The position numbers were made by a program, and so were the translations under genes. Below are positions 27,123-38,203 of a stretch of DNA of 50,613 nucleotides, in pieces (the stretch's first letter is position 1; each line of letters begins with the position of its first letter). The notes under the pieces were generated by a model. That model made no database searches. It saw only the letters and a program-made list of their open reading frames with translations, and was not told the origin of the DNA. Origin of the DNA: Spirochaetaceae bacterium (lineage in GTDB: Bacteria > Spirochaetota > Spirochaetia > DSM-2461); the NCBI GenBank assembly GCA_029210985.1, contig JARGFR010000006.1, positions 1-50,613 of the forward strand, read 5' to 3'.

Positions 27123-30100
27123 ATGAAAGAAATCCAGGATTTCGACAATCTGATGATAAAACTGGCCTCGCCGGAGCAAATCCGAGCGTGGTCGTATGGT
27201 GAAGTCAAGAAACCGGAAACCATCAACTACCGCACACTGCGTCCGGAAAAGGACGGCCTGTTCTGCGAACGTATATTCGGTACCACCAAAGAATGGGAAT
27301 GTTACTGCGGTAAGTTCAAATCGATCCGATATAAGGGCGTCATCTGCGACCGCTGCGGCGTTGAGGTCACCCATTTTAAAGTTCGACGTGAACGTATGGG
27401 ACATATTGAGCTGGCTTCTCCGGTTTCCCATATCTGGTATTACCGGTCCGTTCCTTCTCGAATGGGTCTACTGCTCGATCTGTCCATCGCGGCACTTCGC
27501 AGCATCCTGTACTACGAAAAATATGTCGTCATCGAACAGGGCGATACGGAATTGAAGATGATGCAGCTCCTCACCGAGGAGGAGTTTGCCGAGGCCCGTG
27601 AACGTTTCGGGATGAGCTTCACCGCCGGTATCGGCGCCGAAGCCGTCCGCACACTTCTTGAAAACCTTGATCTGGATGCGCTGTCTGCCGAGTTGCGGGC
27701 CACCATGGTGGACAAGGGTTCGAAGGCCGACAAACGACTCCTGAAGAGGATCGAGATTGTTGAGAATTTCCGTGATTCGGGCAATCGATCGGAGTGGATG
27801 ATTCTTGACGTCATACCGGTCATTCCTCCGGAATTAAGGCCCATGGTTCAGCTGGACGGCGGTCGGTTTGCCACAAGTGATCTGAACGATCTCTATCGGC
27901 GCGTGATCAACAGGAATAATCGCCTCAAGAGGCTCATGTCCCTCAATGCTCCGGATATCATCATCCGGAACGAGAAGAGAATGCTCCAGGAAGCCGTGGA
28001 CGCTCTTTTCGACAACACCAAGAAGAAGAAAGTCGTGAAGGGAGCTTCCAACAGACCTCTCAAATCACTCTCCGATCTTCTCAAGGGCAAACAGGGCCGT
28101 TTCAGGCAAAACCTTCTGGGTAAACGCGTCGACTATTCCGGTCGATCGGTTATTGTCGTCGGCCCCAAGCTCAAACTGCACCAGTGCGGTCTGCCCACAA
28201 AGATGGCTTTGGAACTCTATAAGCCCTTCATCATGAAGAAGCTGGTGGAGAAAGATGTTGTCTACAATATCAAGAAAGCCAAAACGCTCGTTGAGCAGGT
28301 AACACCGGAAGTCTGGTCCGTTCTGGATGAGGTGGTTCGCGAACACCCTGTGCTTCTCAACCGTGCTCCCACTCTCCATAGGCTGGGTATCCAAGCCTTT
28401 GAGCCCATCCTTGTCGAGGGAAAAGCGATTCAGCTGCACCCTCTGGTTTGTCATGCCTACAATGCCGACTTTGACGGTGATCAGATGGCCGTACATGTGC
28501 CCCTGACGCAAGCCGCGCAGATTGAGTGCTGGACACTGATGCTGGCTCCAAACAATCTGCTGAACCCCGCGAATGGTCAGCCGGTGGTGTTCCCGTCCCA
28601 GGATATGGTTCTGGGCCTCTATACCCTCACCAAGGATCGCCCGGGCGACAAAGGTGAGGGCCGTTACTACAGCAGTCCCGAAGAAGTGATGATGGCGGTG
28701 GAGGGCGGTTCTGTATCATGGAACGCCCTGGTGAAAGTCAGGATTAATGGTGAGTTTATAGAGACGACCCCGGGCCGTGTTGTCTTTAACGACCGTCTTC
28801 CGGATGAAATGGAATTCGTCAACCAGACCTTGAGCGACAAGGGCATCAGGGGTCTGGTTATGAAGTCCTTCAAAGACCACGGCAACTACGTCACCTTGCT
28901 GCTCTTGGATATGCTGAAAGACATTGGATTTGAGTTTGCGACAAAACTCGGCGCCACCATTGGTATGGATGATATTCTTGTACCGGATGAAAAGAAGGGC
29001 CTGATTTCCGCCGCCAACGGTGAAGTCGACAAGATCCAGACACAGTATAGGGATGGTCACATCACCTCCGAGGAACGGTACAACCGCGTCGTCGAGGTGT
29101 GGGGTAAGACCAACGAAGAACTGGCCAACGTCATGATGGATCATTTGAAGAACGACCAGGCCGGATTCAACAACGTCTATATGATGGCGGACTCCGGTGC
29201 TCGTGGTTCACGGAACCAGATCCGTCAGCTCGCCGGTATGCGCGGTTTGATGGCAAAACCTTCCGGAGACATCATCGAGCTGCCGATTCGATCGAACTTT
29301 AAGGAAGGCCTTTCGGTTATCGAGTTTTTCATCTCCACCAACGGTGCACGAAAGGGTTTGGCCGATACCGCGCTGAAAACCGCGGACGCCGGTTATCTCA
29401 CACGGCGGCTGGTGGACATCGCTCAGGATGTCGTGGTGAATATGGACGATTGCGGCACCATCAACGGTATCGATCTCTCGGCATTGAAGGACGGCGAAGA
29501 AATCGTCGAATTCCTGTCCGATCGTATTATGGGCCGCTTTACTCTTGAACGTGTAAAGCATCCGATTACCGGTGAAATTCTGGTGGACGTCAATCAGGAA
29601 ATCACCGATGAAATCGCTCTGGAAATCGAAGAACTGGGTATCGAGAGTGTACGGGTCAGAACCGTTCTGACTTGTGAAGCTCAGCACGGCGTGTGTATGA
29701 AGTGCTACGGCCGGAATCTGGCGACCCACAGGCCGACGGATATCGGAGAGGCGGTGGGAATTATCGCGGCCCAGTCCATCGGACAGCCCGGTACTCAGCT
29801 GACGATGAGAACGTTCCACGTCGGCGGTACGGCCAGTACCATTGCCGAGGAGAATCGTGTCGCGAAACACTATCCTCTCCTGGTCCGGGAAATCCAGGGT
29901 ACATCTGTACCTCTGGACGACGGTCAGCAGCTCTTCACCCGTAAGGGCTATCTGATGGTTTCCCGCATACTTGATTCGATCGAACTCAAGAAAGGTGACC
30001 AAGTCATCCCCGCCGACGGGGATAAGGTGATCAAGGGTGAGCCGGTCATCAAGCGGAAGGCTAAGGAAGTGAATACCGAAGAGAATGCTTTCGTGGTGAT

Positions 30101-31373
30101 TCGTGACGACCAGATCCTTCTGGTCGCCCTGGATGAAAAAGTGGATATCAGAAACGGATCCACCATCCTGGTGAGAGAGGGAGATATTGTAGGTGCCGAT
30201 GAATCTATGGCCATCTTCGATCCTTTCAGTGAACCGATCATTGCCGAGATTAATGGTAAGGTAAAGTTCGAGGATATCATTCAGGGAACAACCTTACGGG
30301 AAGAAATCAACGAAGATACCGGAAATATTGAGAAAAAAATCACCGAATCGACGGCCGACACACTCCAGCCCCGAATTGCCATCGTTAATGAAGATGGAGT
30401 GAGTCTCCAGGACTACTATCTGCCTGAAAACTCTTACCTGAATATTGAGGATGGAGTCGCTGTCAGAGCCGGTCAGACTCTGGCTAAGATGCTCAAGGAA
30501 TCTCAGAAAACCCAGGATATCACCGGTGGTCTGCCCAGAGTCGGAGAGCTCTTCGAGGCCAGACGTCCGAAAGACTCCGCCATTCTTGCCCAGATTTCTG
30601 GAACGGTTGAATTTGAAGGCATCAGCAAAGGTAAGCGGTTGGTGACAGTTATTGATGTTTATGGAAATAAGATTAAGCATCAGGTTCCCATGGGCCGTCA
30701 TCTGCTGGTTAGGAATGGCGATCCTGTGGAAGTTGCCGAAGCCTTGTGCGACGGTCCGAAAGACCCCCATGACGTTCTGGAAATCCTGGGTGAAAATGCA
30801 CTGCAGCAGTTCCTTGTGGACGAAGTCCAGGAGGTGTACAGAATGCAGGGTGTGAACATCAACGACAAGCATATCGGCGTTATCATCAGACAGATGATGC
30901 GTAAGGTTGAGATTGTCGATGTGGGAGACACAAACTTTATTTTCGGTCAGCAGGTGGATAAATATCAATTCCGCACCCAGAACGATAAAGTTACTCGGGA
31001 AGGCGGCCAGCCCTCTGTGGCCAAGCCTCTGCTGCTGGGCATAACGAGGGCCAGTCTCAATATCGACAGCTGGATCTCCGCCGCCAGTTTCCAGGAGACC
31101 ACCAGGGTGCTGACAAATGCCGCAATCGCCGGCGATGTGGACAATCTCAGGGGTCTCAAGGAGAATGTCGTCATCGGTCATATCATTCCCGCCGGTACGG
31201 GTATGAAAAAATACAGGGATTTGAAGCTGTTCACTAAGGACACCGAGGACTTAGACGCCCATGTGGCCGATATCCTCGAGCAGCGTCGGCGTGAAGCCGA
31301 ACTGCTCTCTGATGAAGGTGAAGCCGAACCGGTGGCTGCCGATGGAGCATCTGAGCAGGCTCCCAGGTCGTAG
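27123..31373 (+). CDS. rpoC: RNA polymerase beta' subunit
   Basis: The 1416-residue beta' subunit carries the catalytic motif [15 protein letters not shown], which coordinates the active-site Mg2+. The N-terminal zinc finger is [20 protein letters not shown], and the second zinc site has [16 protein letters not shown]. The trigger-loop region shows [16 protein letters not shown]. The last 25 residues are Glu/Ala-rich ([19 protein letters not shown]), probably disordered. A hairpin and the rpsL promoter follow. Confidence 0.98.
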   Translation: MKEIQDFDNLMIKLASPEQIRAWSYGEVKKPETINYRTLRPEKDGLFCERIFGTTKEWECYCGKFKSIRYKGVICDRCGVEVTHFKVRRERMGHIELASPVSHIWYYRSVPSRMGLLLDLSIAALRSILYYEKYVVIEQGDTELKMMQLLTEEEFAEARERFGMSFTAGIGAEAVRTLLENLDLDALSAELRATMVDKGSKADKRLLKRIEIVENFRDSGNRSEWMILDVIPVIPPELRPMVQLDGGRFATSDLNDLYRRVINRNNRLKRLMSLNAPDIIIRNEKRMLQEAVDALFDNTKKKKVVKGASNRPLKSLSDLLKGKQGRFRQNLLGKRVDYSGRSVIVVGPKLKLHQCGLPTKMALELYKPFIMKKLVEKDVVYNIKKAKTLVEQVTPEVWSVLDEVVREHPVLLNRAPTLHRLGIQAFEPILVEGKAIQLHPLVCHAYNADFDGDQMAVHVPLTQAAQIECWTLMLAPNNLLNPANGQPVVFPSQDMVLGLYTLTKDRPGDKGEGRYYSSPEEVMMAVEGGSVSWNALVKVRINGEFIETTPGRVVFNDRLPDEMEFVNQTLSDKGIRGLVMKSFKDHGNYVTLLLLDMLKDIGFEFATKLGATIGMDDILVPDEKKGLISAANGEVDKIQTQYRDGHITSEERYNRVVEVWGKTNEELANVMMDHLKNDQAGFNNVYMMADSGARGSRNQIRQLAGMRGLMAKPSGDIIELPIRSNFKEGLSVIEFFISTNGARKGLADTALKTADAGYLTRRLVDIAQDVVVNMDDCGTINGIDLSALKDGEEIVEFLSDRIMGRFTLERVKHPITGEILVDVNQEITDEIALEIEELGIESVRVRTVLTCEAQHGVCMKCYGRNLATHRPTDIGEAVGIIAAQSIGQPGTQLTMRTFHVGGTASTIAEENRVAKHYPLLVREIQGTSVPLDDGQQLFTRKGYLMVSRILDSIELKKGDQVIPADGDKVIKGEPVIKRKAKEVNTEENAFVVIRDDQILLVALDEKVDIRNGSTILVREGDIVGADESMAIFDPFSEPIIAEINGKVKFEDIIQGTTLREEINEDTGNIEKKITESTADTLQPRIAIVNEDGVSLQDYYLPENSYLNIEDGVAVRAGQTLAKMLKESQKTQDITGGLPRVGELFEARRPKDSAILAQISGTVEFEGISKGKRLVTVIDVYGNKIKHQVPMGRHLLVRNGDPVEVAEALCDGPKDPHDVLEILGENALQQFLVDEVQEVYRMQGVNINDKHIGVIIRQMMRKVEIVDVGDTNFIFGQQVDKYQFRTQNDKVTREGGQPSVAKPLLLGITRASLNIDSWISAASFQETTRVLTNAAIAGDVDNLRGLKENVVIGHIIPAGTGMKKYRDLKLFTKDTEDLDAHVADILEQRRREAELLSDEGEAEPVAADGASEQAPRS

Positions 31374-31378
31374 ATAGG

Positions 31379-31406
31379 AAGGGAATAGGTTCGGCCTTTT
31401 TCCCTT
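31379..31406 (+). terminator. Hairpin after rpoC
   Basis: A 7-bp stem AAGGGAA/TTCCCTT with a 14-base loop containing CCTTT. There is no T tract after it, so it may be a processing or pausing site rather than a true terminator. Confidence 0.35.
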
Positions 31407-31420
31407 ATCACCATACGGTA

Positions 31421-31449
31421 TTGACCTTTAATGGGCAAACCGCTAATAT
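31421..31449 (+). promoter_or_regulatory. Internal promoter before rpsL (TTGACC-N17-TAATAT)
   Basis: A good sigma70-type pair with 17-base spacing. The leader after it contains GTGCTTCGG / CCGAAAGCAT (31468-31495, one bulged base), a possible control hairpin for the str genes. Confidence 0.75.
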
Positions 31450-31502
31450 CTCCGTGCTTCGGGGTCACGAGCCGAAAGCATGATGAGGAGTTGACGCATA
31501 AA

Positions 31503-31877
31503 ATGCCGACTATTAACCAATTAGTGAGAAGGGGGCGTAAGTCCTCCTTGAAAAAGACCAACTCACCGGCTCTGCAGTCCTGCCCCCAGAAAAGGGGTGT
31601 GTGCACTCGCGTGATGACCATTACGCCGAAGAAGCCCAATTCCGCCCTGCGGAAAGTGGCTCGTGTGCGCCTGTCCAACGGGATTGAGGTGACGGCCTAC
31701 ATCCCGGGTGTCGGGCACAACTTGCAGGAGCACTCCGTCGTGTGTATTCGCGGAGGCAGGGTGAAGGATCTTCCGGGCGTTCGGTACCACATTATTCGTG
31801 GTACCAAAGATACTCTGGGAGTCGACGGACGCAAGCAGGGCCGGTCCAAATACGGGACCAAGAAGCCCAAAGCGTAG
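31503..31877 (+). CDS. rpsL: Ribosomal protein S12
   Basis: A 124-residue decoding-centre protein. I start at [11 protein letters not shown] (ATG 31503, SD GAGGAG); the 24 track residues before it are leader. The loops that carry streptomycin-resistance mutations are wild type: [11 protein letters not shown] and [13 protein letters not shown], both key lysines present. Confidence 0.97.
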   Translation: MPTINQLVRRGRKSSLKKTNSPALQSCPQKRGVCTRVMTITPKKPNSALRKVARVRLSNGIEVTAYIPGVGHNLQEHSVVCIRGGRVKDLPGVRYHIIRGTKDTLGVDGRKQGRSKYGTKKPKA

Positions 31878-31885
31878 AGGGACAT

Positions 31886-32356
31886 ATGTCAAGAAGAAGA
31901 GAGACACCAGTCCGGCCCGTCGATCCGGATCCACGGTACGGAAGCAAAGTGGTGACGAAATTCGTCAATAGAATGATGGTTCAAGGTAAAAAATCGATCA
32001 GCTATAATAGTGTGTACGGTGCGATGGCTATTGTCGGTGATAAATCCGGTAAGGAACCCCTTGAGGTTTTCCTGAAGGCTGTGGACAACGTCAAGCCGAT
32101 AGTGGAAGTCAAATCTCGCCGTGTCGGCGGTTCCACCTATCAGGTGCCCGTCGAAGTCCGTGATTCGCGTCGCGAAGCCCTGGCCATGAGGTGGATTATC
32201 AATGCCGCCCGGGGACGAAGCGGACGAAGTATGAGCGAAAAGTTGAGCGCAGAACTTTTGGATGCGTTCAATTCAACGGGTGTTGCCTTCAAGAAGAAGG
32301 AAGACACCTATAGAATGGCGGAAGCCAACAAGGCGTTCAGTAACTACAAGTGGTAG
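31886..32356 (+). CDS. rpsG: Ribosomal protein S7
   Basis: A 156-residue protein that nucleates the 30S head. I start at [11 protein letters not shown] (ATG 31886, SD AGAGGGA); the earlier track start overlaps rpsL. Typical segments are [20 protein letters not shown] and [20 protein letters not shown]. fusA, usually next in the str operon, is absent; a 469-base non-coding gap follows instead. Confidence 0.97.
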   Translation: MSRRRETPVRPVDPDPRYGSKVVTKFVNRMMVQGKKSISYNSVYGAMAIVGDKSGKEPLEVFLKAVDNVKPIVEVKSRRVGGSTYQVPVEVRDSRREALAMRWIINAARGRSGRSMSEKLSAELLDAFNSTGVAFKKKEDTYRMAEANKAFSNYKW

Positions 32357-32710
32357 TCGCTTCTGCGCCATGTGCTTAGGGTTCTTTTAGAGAATTCTTG
32401 GTACGATTGTTTTGATCGGTGAGTTGATCCGATCGAAATATGTGCGAGATCGAACGACCCGTTGGGTCGAGCGATCGGACCCTCGCGGAATGCCCGTCGT
32501 ATTGAATGAAACGATCGGGCCGCTTTCGGGCGAGGATGATCTTTCCGAACGATGATTTGTCGTACGAACCGGGGCGTCAGTCCTAGGCGGAAGACGGATG
32601 ACATCGACGGTGAGTCTTCTTCATACTCGGAATGTACGGGATTCTCCCTGTGCGCCCGGGCCCGTCTGTGTATAAATCCGCAACTTATAGGGTCTGACCT
32701 GACATAGCTG
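32357..32710 (+). other. Structured non-coding region between rpsG and tuf
   Basis: No ORF is supportable here. Two strong consecutive hairpins stand out: GATCG-AA-CGACCC-GTT-GGGTCG-AG-CGATC (32448-32476, with GCGA/TCGC outside) and GCCCGTCGT/ACGA(T)CGGGC (32492-32520, 9 bp with one bulge). CGATCG-type words recur. TATAAA and TTATAG occur near 32671-32692 without good -35 partners. It could be a 3' UTR, a small RNA, or remnant sequence where fusA once lay. Confidence 0.5.
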
Positions 32711-32740
32711 TTGAGACGGTATTGGCGTTCGCGCTAGTAT
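32711..32740 (+). promoter_or_regulatory. tuf promoter (TTGAGA-N18-TAGTAT)
   Basis: A sigma70-like pair is followed by a leader of about 80 bases ending in the very strong SD TAGGAGGA. It fits the high demand for EF-Tu. Confidence 0.65.
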
Positions 32741-32825
32741 CTTCGGGATCGTGCCGTCAGGCAGATACAGGTGATTTCATAAGAAGTTGCCAATCCATTT
32801 TCCGTGTAGCCGTAGGAGGATATTC

Positions 32826-34013
32826 ATGGCTAAGGAGAAATTCGAGAGGACGAAGCCGCATATCAATGTCGGTACTATCGGCCACGTCGACCACGGTAAG
32901 ACCACCCTGACCGCTGCCATTACGATGTATAGTGCAGCCAAAATGGGCGGTAAAGTGATGAGCTACGAGGATATCGACAACGCTCCCGAAGAAAAAGAGC
33001 GCGGTATCACCATCAATACCCGACACGTTGAGTATGAGACTGCCAACCGTCATTATGCTCATGTCGACTGCCCGGGTCATGCGGACTATATCAAGAATAT
33101 GATTACCGGTGCCGCTCAGATGGACGGCGCCGTACTGTTGGTGGCCGCCGACTCCGGTCCGGAGCCCCAGACTCGTGAGCATATCTTGCTTGCCCGTCAG
33201 GTCGGCGTTCCCAAGCTGATCGTCTATATGAACAAGATGGACCTGGCCGACCCCGAATTGGTCGACCTGGTTGAGATGGAAGTGCAGGAACTTCTCACCG
33301 AATATGGTTTCCCGGGAGAAGAGACTCCCATTATCAAGGGCAGCGCTTTTGAGGCCATGTCAAATATCGACGATGCCGAAAAAACAAAGTCAATCCAGGA
33401 GCTCCTGGATGCCATGGATGAGTATTTCCCCATCCCCGAGCGAGCTGTGGATAAGCCGTTCCTGATGCCCATCGAAGATGTGTTTTCCATCTCCGGCCGT
33501 GGTACCGTAGTGACAGGTCGAATTGAGGGCGGTGTTCTCCACGTCGGTGACGAAGTGGAAATTATCGGCATCAAGGATACTCAGAAATCCGTGTGTACCG
33601 GCGTCGAGATGTTCAACAAGCTTCTTGATGAAGGTCAGGCCGGTGACAACATCGGTGCGCTGCTTCGAGGTATTGATAAGAAAGCCGTTGAACGCGGTCA
33701 GGTTCTGGCTAAGCCCGGTTCCATCAGCCCCCATGCCAAGTTCAAGGCGGCTGTGTATGCCTTGACCAAGGAAGAAGGCGGCCGTCACAACCCGTTCTTC
33801 AGCGGATATCGCCCTCAGTTCTACTTCCGGACCACCGATATTACCGGTACCGTGACGCTGCCTGAGGAAAAACAGATGGTTATGCCCGGTGACAACACCG
33901 AAATTACCGTCGAATTGATTCACCCCATCGCTATGGATCCGGGTCTCCGGTTCGCCATTCGCGAAGGCGGTCGTACCGTAGCTTCCGGTCAGGTAACCGA
34001 AGTTACGTCGTAA
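32826..34013 (+). CDS. tuf: Elongation factor Tu
   Basis: A 395-residue GTPase that brings aminoacyl-tRNA to the ribosome. It has P-loop GHVDHGKT, switch [12 protein letters not shown], switch [10 protein letters not shown] and guanine-specificity NKMD, here with Met in the variable position. The next specificity motif reads GSAFEAM. I start at [10 protein letters not shown] (ATG 32826) after TAGGAGG. It is the only tuf copy in this window. A GC-rich hairpin separates it from rpsJ. Confidence 0.98.
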   Translation: MAKEKFERTKPHINVGTIGHVDHGKTTLTAAITMYSAAKMGGKVMSYEDIDNAPEEKERGITINTRHVEYETANRHYAHVDCPGHADYIKNMITGAAQMDGAVLLVAADSGPEPQTREHILLARQVGVPKLIVYMNKMDLADPELVDLVEMEVQELLTEYGFPGEETPIIKGSAFEAMSNIDDAEKTKSIQELLDAMDEYFPIPERAVDKPFLMPIEDVFSISGRGTVVTGRIEGGVLHVGDEVEIIGIKDTQKSVCTGVEMFNKLLDEGQAGDNIGALLRGIDKKAVERGQVLAKPGSISPHAKFKAAVYALTKEEGGRHNPFFSGYRPQFYFRTTDITGTVTLPEEKQMVMPGDNTEITVELIHPIAMDPGLRFAIREGGRTVASGQVTEVTS

Positions 34014-34038
34014 CACCCAAACACTGTTTGAATAAATG

Positions 34039-34067
34039 CCCCGCCGCTAAAGGCGGCGGGGTTATTT
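34039..34067 (+). terminator. Attenuator/terminator between tuf and rpsJ
   Basis: A perfect 9-bp stem CCCCGCCGC/GCGGCGGGG with loop TAAAG is followed by TTATTTG. The stem is very stable but the T run is interrupted, so partial termination is likely, because no separate rpsJ promoter is evident. Confidence 0.75.
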
Positions 34068-34084
34068 GTAGAGGAGCAAAGGCA

Positions 34085-34387
34085 ATGGAGAAAATACGCG
34101 TCCGGCTCAGGGGCTTCGACGTTGAATTGATCGAGCAGAGCGCGCGGGCCATTGTGGATACTGTGCAGAAACAAGGTACCAAAGTATCGGGACCTGTACC
34201 CCTGCCGACCAAAATCAACAAGTATACCGTTCTTAAGTCGCCCTTCGTAAATAAGAAATCGCGCGAGCAGTTTGAGATGCGCACACATAAGAGGCTGATC
34301 GATATCCTTGAGCCCACCTCCGCTGTCATGGACGCCCTCATGAAGCTCGAGCTTCCCGCCGGCGTCGACGTCGAGATCAAGCAGTAA
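34085..34387 (+). CDS. rpsJ: Ribosomal protein S10
   Basis: A 100-residue 30S head protein that also contacts NusG and NusB in antitermination. It starts at [12 protein letters not shown] (ATG 34085, SD GAGGAG); the 19 track residues before it cover the attenuator. The loop segment [20 protein letters not shown] is typical. It is the first gene of the S10 cluster. Confidence 0.97.
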   Translation: MEKIRVRLRGFDVELIEQSARAIVDTVQKQGTKVSGPVPLPTKINKYTVLKSPFVNKKSREQFEMRTHKRLIDILEPTSAVMDALMKLELPAGVDVEIKQ

Positions 34388-34412
34388 GGTCTTAAGGGAA
34401 CGGAGCGAGAAT

Positions 34413-35036
34413 ATGATCGGATTGATCGGAAAGAAAGTGGGCATGACCCAGATCTTTGATGAAGACGGTACTTTGACGCCTGTCACGGTGATTGAGATTG
34501 CACCCAATGTGGTGATTGATCAGCGAGACGAGAAGAACCATGGCTACAACGCTGTCGTTCTCGGTGCGTTGGAGCAGAAGGCCTCTCGGGTAGTCAAGCC
34601 CATGGCCGGTCAGTTCAAAGACGGAGTGAGCCCCAAGAAGCATATCGTAGAAATTCGCGACTTCAGCAAGGAGTGCGCGGTTGGCGATTCCCTGGGAATC
34701 GAGCTCTTCGACGACTATCGTTTTGTCGATGTTGTCGGTACGTCGAAAGGCAAGGGCTATCAAGGTGTCATGAAGCGCCACAATTTCGGCGGTGGTCGGG
34801 CGACGCATGGGTCGAAATTTCATCGCGCCAACGGTTCCACCGGTATGGCCGCATGGCCGTCCAAGGTGATCAAAGGCACGAAAATGCCCGGCCGCATGGG
34901 TGGAGAGCGAAGCACTGTTCAGAACCTGAGAATCGTGAAGATTGATCAGGAGAAGAATGTGATGCTCGTAAAAGGCGCCGTTCCCGGAAGTCGCGATAGT
35001 ATCGTGATCATCCGCCAGGCCAAGAAGCGGAAGTAG
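34413..35036 (+). CDS. rplC: Ribosomal protein L3
   Basis: A 207-residue 50S protein close to the peptidyl transferase centre. It starts [19 protein letters not shown] and has the long loop [19 protein letters not shown] and [14 protein letters not shown]. The stop is fused to the rplD SD (TAGGGAGAGG). Confidence 0.97.
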   Translation: MIGLIGKKVGMTQIFDEDGTLTPVTVIEIAPNVVIDQRDEKNHGYNAVVLGALEQKASRVVKPMAGQFKDGVSPKKHIVEIRDFSKECAVGDSLGIELFDDYRFVDVVGTSKGKGYQGVMKRHNFGGGRATHGSKFHRANGSTGMAAWPSKVIKGTKMPGRMGGERSTVQNLRIVKIDQEKNVMLVKGAVPGSRDSIVIIRQAKKRK

Positions 35037-35048
35037 GGAGAGGCGAAT

Positions 35049-35678
35049 ATGGACAAAAAAGTCTACTCGAAAGAAGGCAAGGAACTGCGGACCATCGAAC
35101 TCGCGGACGCCGTCTTCGCACGGGAAGTGAGTGAAGGATCCATCTGGCACGCCATCCGAAATGAATTGGCTAATATGCGTCAGGGAACGGCAAAAGTGAA
35201 AACCCGCCGGGAAGTCAGAGGTTCGACCGCGAAGCCGTGGAGACAGAAAGGAACGGGAAGAGCCCGGGCCGGTCGCCGTCAAAGCCCGTTGTGGCGCGGC
35301 GGCGGAGTCATCTTCGGCCCACAGCCCCGGGATTACTCCTATCACATGCCCAAGAAGCTTAAGCGTTTGGCCATGAAGAGTATTCTGAGCCTCAAGGCTT
35401 CAGATGAGAATTTCAGAGTCGTGGAGGATTTCTCGGTTGAATCGGGGAAAACTCGTGATTTGGCTGCCATCTTGAAGAATTTTCCTTCCGACGGACGCAC
35501 TGTTGTGATCCTCGGTGAGGATGACAGATTAATAAAGAGGGCTGGCGGGAATATCAAAGATCTGCGCTTCCTCACCTACAATCGACTTCGGGCTCACGAC
35601 CTCTATTACGGGAAAAACATTCTCGTTCTTGAGGGAGCGGCGAAGAAGCTCGGTGAGTTTTACGGGGGCCAGGCATGA
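35049..35678 (+). CDS. rplD: Ribosomal protein L4
   Basis: A 209-residue 50S exit-tunnel protein; in E. coli it also represses the S10 operon. The extended loop reads RGSTAKPWRQKGTGRARAG, with QSPLWRGGGVIFGPQPRDYS after it. Its last four bases (ATGA) contain the rplW start, coupling the two. Confidence 0.96.
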   Translation: MDKKVYSKEGKELRTIELADAVFAREVSEGSIWHAIRNELANMRQGTAKVKTRREVRGSTAKPWRQKGTGRARAGRRQSPLWRGGGVIFGPQPRDYSYHMPKKLKRLAMKSILSLKASDENFRVVEDFSVESGKTRDLAAILKNFPSDGRTVVILGEDDRLIKRAGGNIKDLRFLTYNRLRAHDLYYGKNILVLEGAAKKLGEFYGGQA

Positions 35679-35989
35679 ACTCCAACGAGATCATCATCGA
35701 ACCGGTCCTTACCGAAAAAACCAACCTCCTTCGGGATGGTGACGCAAAAACTTACGTCTTCAAGGTAGCCAAAGGCGCCAACAAGATTATGGTCATGCGT
35801 GCGGTAAGCGACCTTTTTAAGGTCCGGCCAGTCAGTTGCCGGATTATGAACATCCGGGGAAAGGTTCGGAACAACCGAGCCATCTCCCGTGAGAGTTTTC
35901 GACGCGGCCAGGGCCGCACGGCCGCCTGGAAGAAGGCGATGGTCACCCTTGAAAAAGGTCAGAGCATCGACGCTTTCGAAGGCGCATAG
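35675..35989 (+). CDS. rplW: Ribosomal protein L23
   Basis: A 104-residue protein at the tunnel exit, the docking site for trigger factor and SRP. It has IIIEPVLTEKTNLLRDGDAK at the start and VRKLFKV-like text (RAVSDLFKVRPVSCRIMNIR) in the middle. It overlaps rplD by 4 bases. The stop runs into TAGGGGATGAGGG, the rplB SD region. Confidence 0.96.
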   Translation: MNSNEIIIEPVLTEKTNLLRDGDAKTYVFKVAKGANKIMVMRAVSDLFKVRPVSCRIMNIRGKVRNNRAISRESFRRGQGRTAAWKKAMVTLEKGQSIDAFEGA

Positions 35990-36007
35990 GGGATGAGGGA
36001 CTGAATC

Positions 36008-36832
36008 ATGGGTATGAAAACCTATAATCCGACGACGCCCTCCCAGCGCTTCCGCCAAAGCCTGGATAACGGTGAACTGGCCAAGAAGCGTCCGGAGAAA
36101 TCTCTCTCCGGCGGAAAAGCGTCACAGGCCGGCCGCGGTGCCGGTGGGCGAATCAGTGTACGTCGAAGAGGCGGCGGGCATAAGCGAAAATACCGGGAGA
36201 TCGATTTCAAACGCAATAAAACCGGTGTTCCCGGCAAAGTCGCGTTTATTGAGTACGATCCCAACCGAAGCGCCAACATTGCCCTCATACATTATACCGA
36301 TGGGGAAAAGCGCTACATTCTCTGTCCCAAAGGGCTTCAGATCGGCGCTACCGTCGTCAGTGGGCCGCAGGCACCGATTGAAGTCGGAAATTGTCTGCCC
36401 TTGGATGCCATCCCGCTCGGCCGGACGGTTCACGCCGTTGAGCTGAAAAAGGGTAAAGGTGCTCAGCTGATCCGAAGTGCCGGAGGCGGCGCTCAGATCC
36501 AGGCCAAAGAAGGCGATTATGTCACCCTCAAACTGTCTTCCGGTGAGATGCGTATGGTTCATAAAACCTGCATCGCCACCGTTGGAGAAGTCGGCAACGA
36601 GGATCACATGAATGTGAAGATCGGTAAAGCAGGTCGCAGCCGCTGGATGGGTAAGCGTCCAAAAGTTCGCGGTGTCGTCATGAATCCGGTCGATCACCCC
36701 CATGGTGGTGGTGAGGGAAGAACCTCCGGAGGGCGCCATCCGGTGACTCCCTGGGGAAAGCCGACGAAGGGCGGGAAGACTCGACAGAAGCATAAGTCTT
36801 CCAACAAGTTCATCGTCAAACGGCGTAAGTAG
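36008..36832 (+). CDS. rplB: Ribosomal protein L2
   Basis: A 274-residue core 50S protein needed for subunit joining and peptidyl transfer. It has [18 protein letters not shown] at the N-terminus and [20 protein letters not shown] near the C-terminus, including the conserved His of the HPHGGGEG loop. I keep ATG 36008 because GAGGG lies 8 bases upstream; ATG 36014 is an alternative two residues later. Confidence 0.97.
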   Translation: MGMKTYNPTTPSQRFRQSLDNGELAKKRPEKSLSGGKASQAGRGAGGRISVRRRGGGHKRKYREIDFKRNKTGVPGKVAFIEYDPNRSANIALIHYTDGEKRYILCPKGLQIGATVVSGPQAPIEVGNCLPLDAIPLGRTVHAVELKKGKGAQLIRSAGGGAQIQAKEGDYVTLKLSSGEMRMVHKTCIATVGEVGNEDHMNVKIGKAGRSRWMGKRPKVRGVVMNPVDHPHGGGEGRTSGGRHPVTPWGKPTKGGKTRQKHKSSNKFIVKRRK

Positions 36833-36843
36833 GGAGTTATAGG

Positions 36844-37125
36844 ATGTCCAGGTCGATCAAAAAGGGCCCATTTGTGGCCAAAAGCCTGTATAAGAAGGTG
36901 ATCGAAAAGAACAAAAGCGGCGGCAAGGGTATGCTTAAAACCTGGTCCCGCAGTTCGACGATCATTCCCGAGATGGTGGGACTCACCATCTCCGTTTACA
37001 ACGGCAAAACCTTTGTCCCCGTCTACGTGACGGAGAATCTGGTCGGGCATAAGCTCGGCGAGTTTTCTCCTACCCGGTTGTTCCGGGGGCACGCCGGCTC
37101 GGATAAAAAAGGTATGCGGCGTTAG
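36844..37125 (+). CDS. rpsS: Ribosomal protein S19
   Basis: A 93-residue 30S head protein in contact with S13 and the inter-subunit bridge. It starts [19 protein letters not shown], then [20 protein letters not shown] and [16 protein letters not shown]. The stop is TAGGGGG. Confidence 0.97.
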   Translation: MSRSIKKGPFVAKSLYKKVIEKNKSGGKGMLKTWSRSSTIIPEMVGLTISVYNGKTFVPVYVTENLVGHKLGEFSPTRLFRGHAGSDKKGMRR

Positions 37126-37139
37126 GGGGCTGGTGAAAT

Positions 37140-37496
37140 ATGGAAGCAAAAAAGGGCTACCGGGCGGTCAGCAAAAATTTGCCGATGTCCCCATCCAAGA
37201 TTCGGCCCATTGCGGATCACATTCGGCGAAAGCCGGTTGTGGAAGCGGTTGCCATTCTCGAGTCGCTGCCCAATAAAGGTGCAGGGTTCTTGAAAAAGGT
37301 GATAGAGTCCGCCGCGGCCAATGCTATGTATCAGAACCAGAATGTCGATGAAGAGTCTCTCTATGTCGCCGAACTTCTGGTTGACGGCGGTCCGAGCCGT
37401 AAGACCATATGGCCCCGGAGCCGTGGTCGGGCGGATCGGCAGATAAAACGTTCGAGCCACATTTCCGTTGTGCTCGATCATAAGGCGGTGAATTAA
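37140..37496 (+). CDS. rplV: Ribosomal protein L22
   Basis: A 118-residue tunnel-wall protein. It has NLPMSPSKIRPIADHIRRKP at the N-terminus and the tunnel hairpin RSRGRADRQIKRSSHISVVL. Its stop shares one base with the rpsC start (TAATG). Confidence 0.95.
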   Translation: MEAKKGYRAVSKNLPMSPSKIRPIADHIRRKPVVEAVAILESLPNKGAGFLKKVIESAAANAMYQNQNVDEESLYVAELLVDGGPSRKTIWPRSRGRADRQIKRSSHISVVLDHKAVN

Positions 37497-38203
37497 TGGG
37501 ACAGAAAGTCAATCCCTACGGTTTCCGGCTGGGAATCAATAAAGATTGGAAATCCCGCTGGTACGTCGGGCCCAAAGAGTATGCGAAGACCCTCCATGAG
37601 GATCTGAATCTCCGTAAAGCCCTGATGGAAAGTCCCGAAGCCAAGGGTGCCGACATAGCCAATGTCGAAATTGTTCGTCAGCCCTCACGGGTTACGATGA
37701 CAATTGAGACGGCTCGCCCCGGTGTCATCATCGGCGCTAAGGGTGCCAACATCGAGAAGGTGACCAGCAGGCTGCAGAAACTCACCGACAAGAAAGTGAG
37801 CGTCAAGATTAAAGAGATCAAAAAGCCTGATACCGAGGCTCAGATTATTGCTCAGAATATTGCTCGTCAGCTCAAGAGTCGTGCGGCGTTCAGACGAACC
37901 CTGAAAATGGCGGTTCAGAATGCGATGCGGGGCGGAGTCCAGGGCATCAAGGTGAAAATCGGCGGCCGACTCGGTGGTGCGGATATGAGCCGGGTGCTGG
38001 AGCTGAAAGACGGCCGTGTACCGCTTCATACCCTTCGTGCCGATATCGATTATGGTTTTGCCGAGTCGTTCACCACCTTTGGAGCTATCGGAGTCAAAGT
38101 TTGGGTGTTCAAGGGCGAGATTTTAGGCACTGACCAGAAAGAAGATGCCGGACAGGTCGTCTCCGGAAGACGTGAAGGCCGGGGGAGGCGGAACGATGCT
38201 TAG
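37496..38203 (+). CDS. rpsC: Ribosomal protein S3
   Basis: A 235-residue mRNA-entry protein of the 30S head. It starts [18 protein letters not shown]. The KH domain has [20 protein letters not shown], and the second domain has [20 protein letters not shown]. The C-terminal tail is Arg/Gly-rich. It is coupled to both neighbours by overlapping stop and start codons. Confidence 0.97.
   Translation: MGQKVNPYGFRLGINKDWKSRWYVGPKEYAKTLHEDLNLRKALMESPEAKGADIANVEIVRQPSRVTMTIETARPGVIIGAKGANIEKVTSRLQKLTDKKVSVKIKEIKKPDTEAQIIAQNIARQLKSRAAFRRTLKMAVQNAMRGGVQGIKVKIGGRLGGADMSRVLELKDGRVPLHTLRADIDYGFAESFTTFGAIGVKVWVFKGEILGTDQKEDAGQVVSGRREGRGRRNDA

Noticed and set aside
34392-35345. 317-residue minus-strand ORF antisense to rplC-rplD
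   Set aside because: Shadow of two ribosomal protein genes; no domain or regulatory signal.
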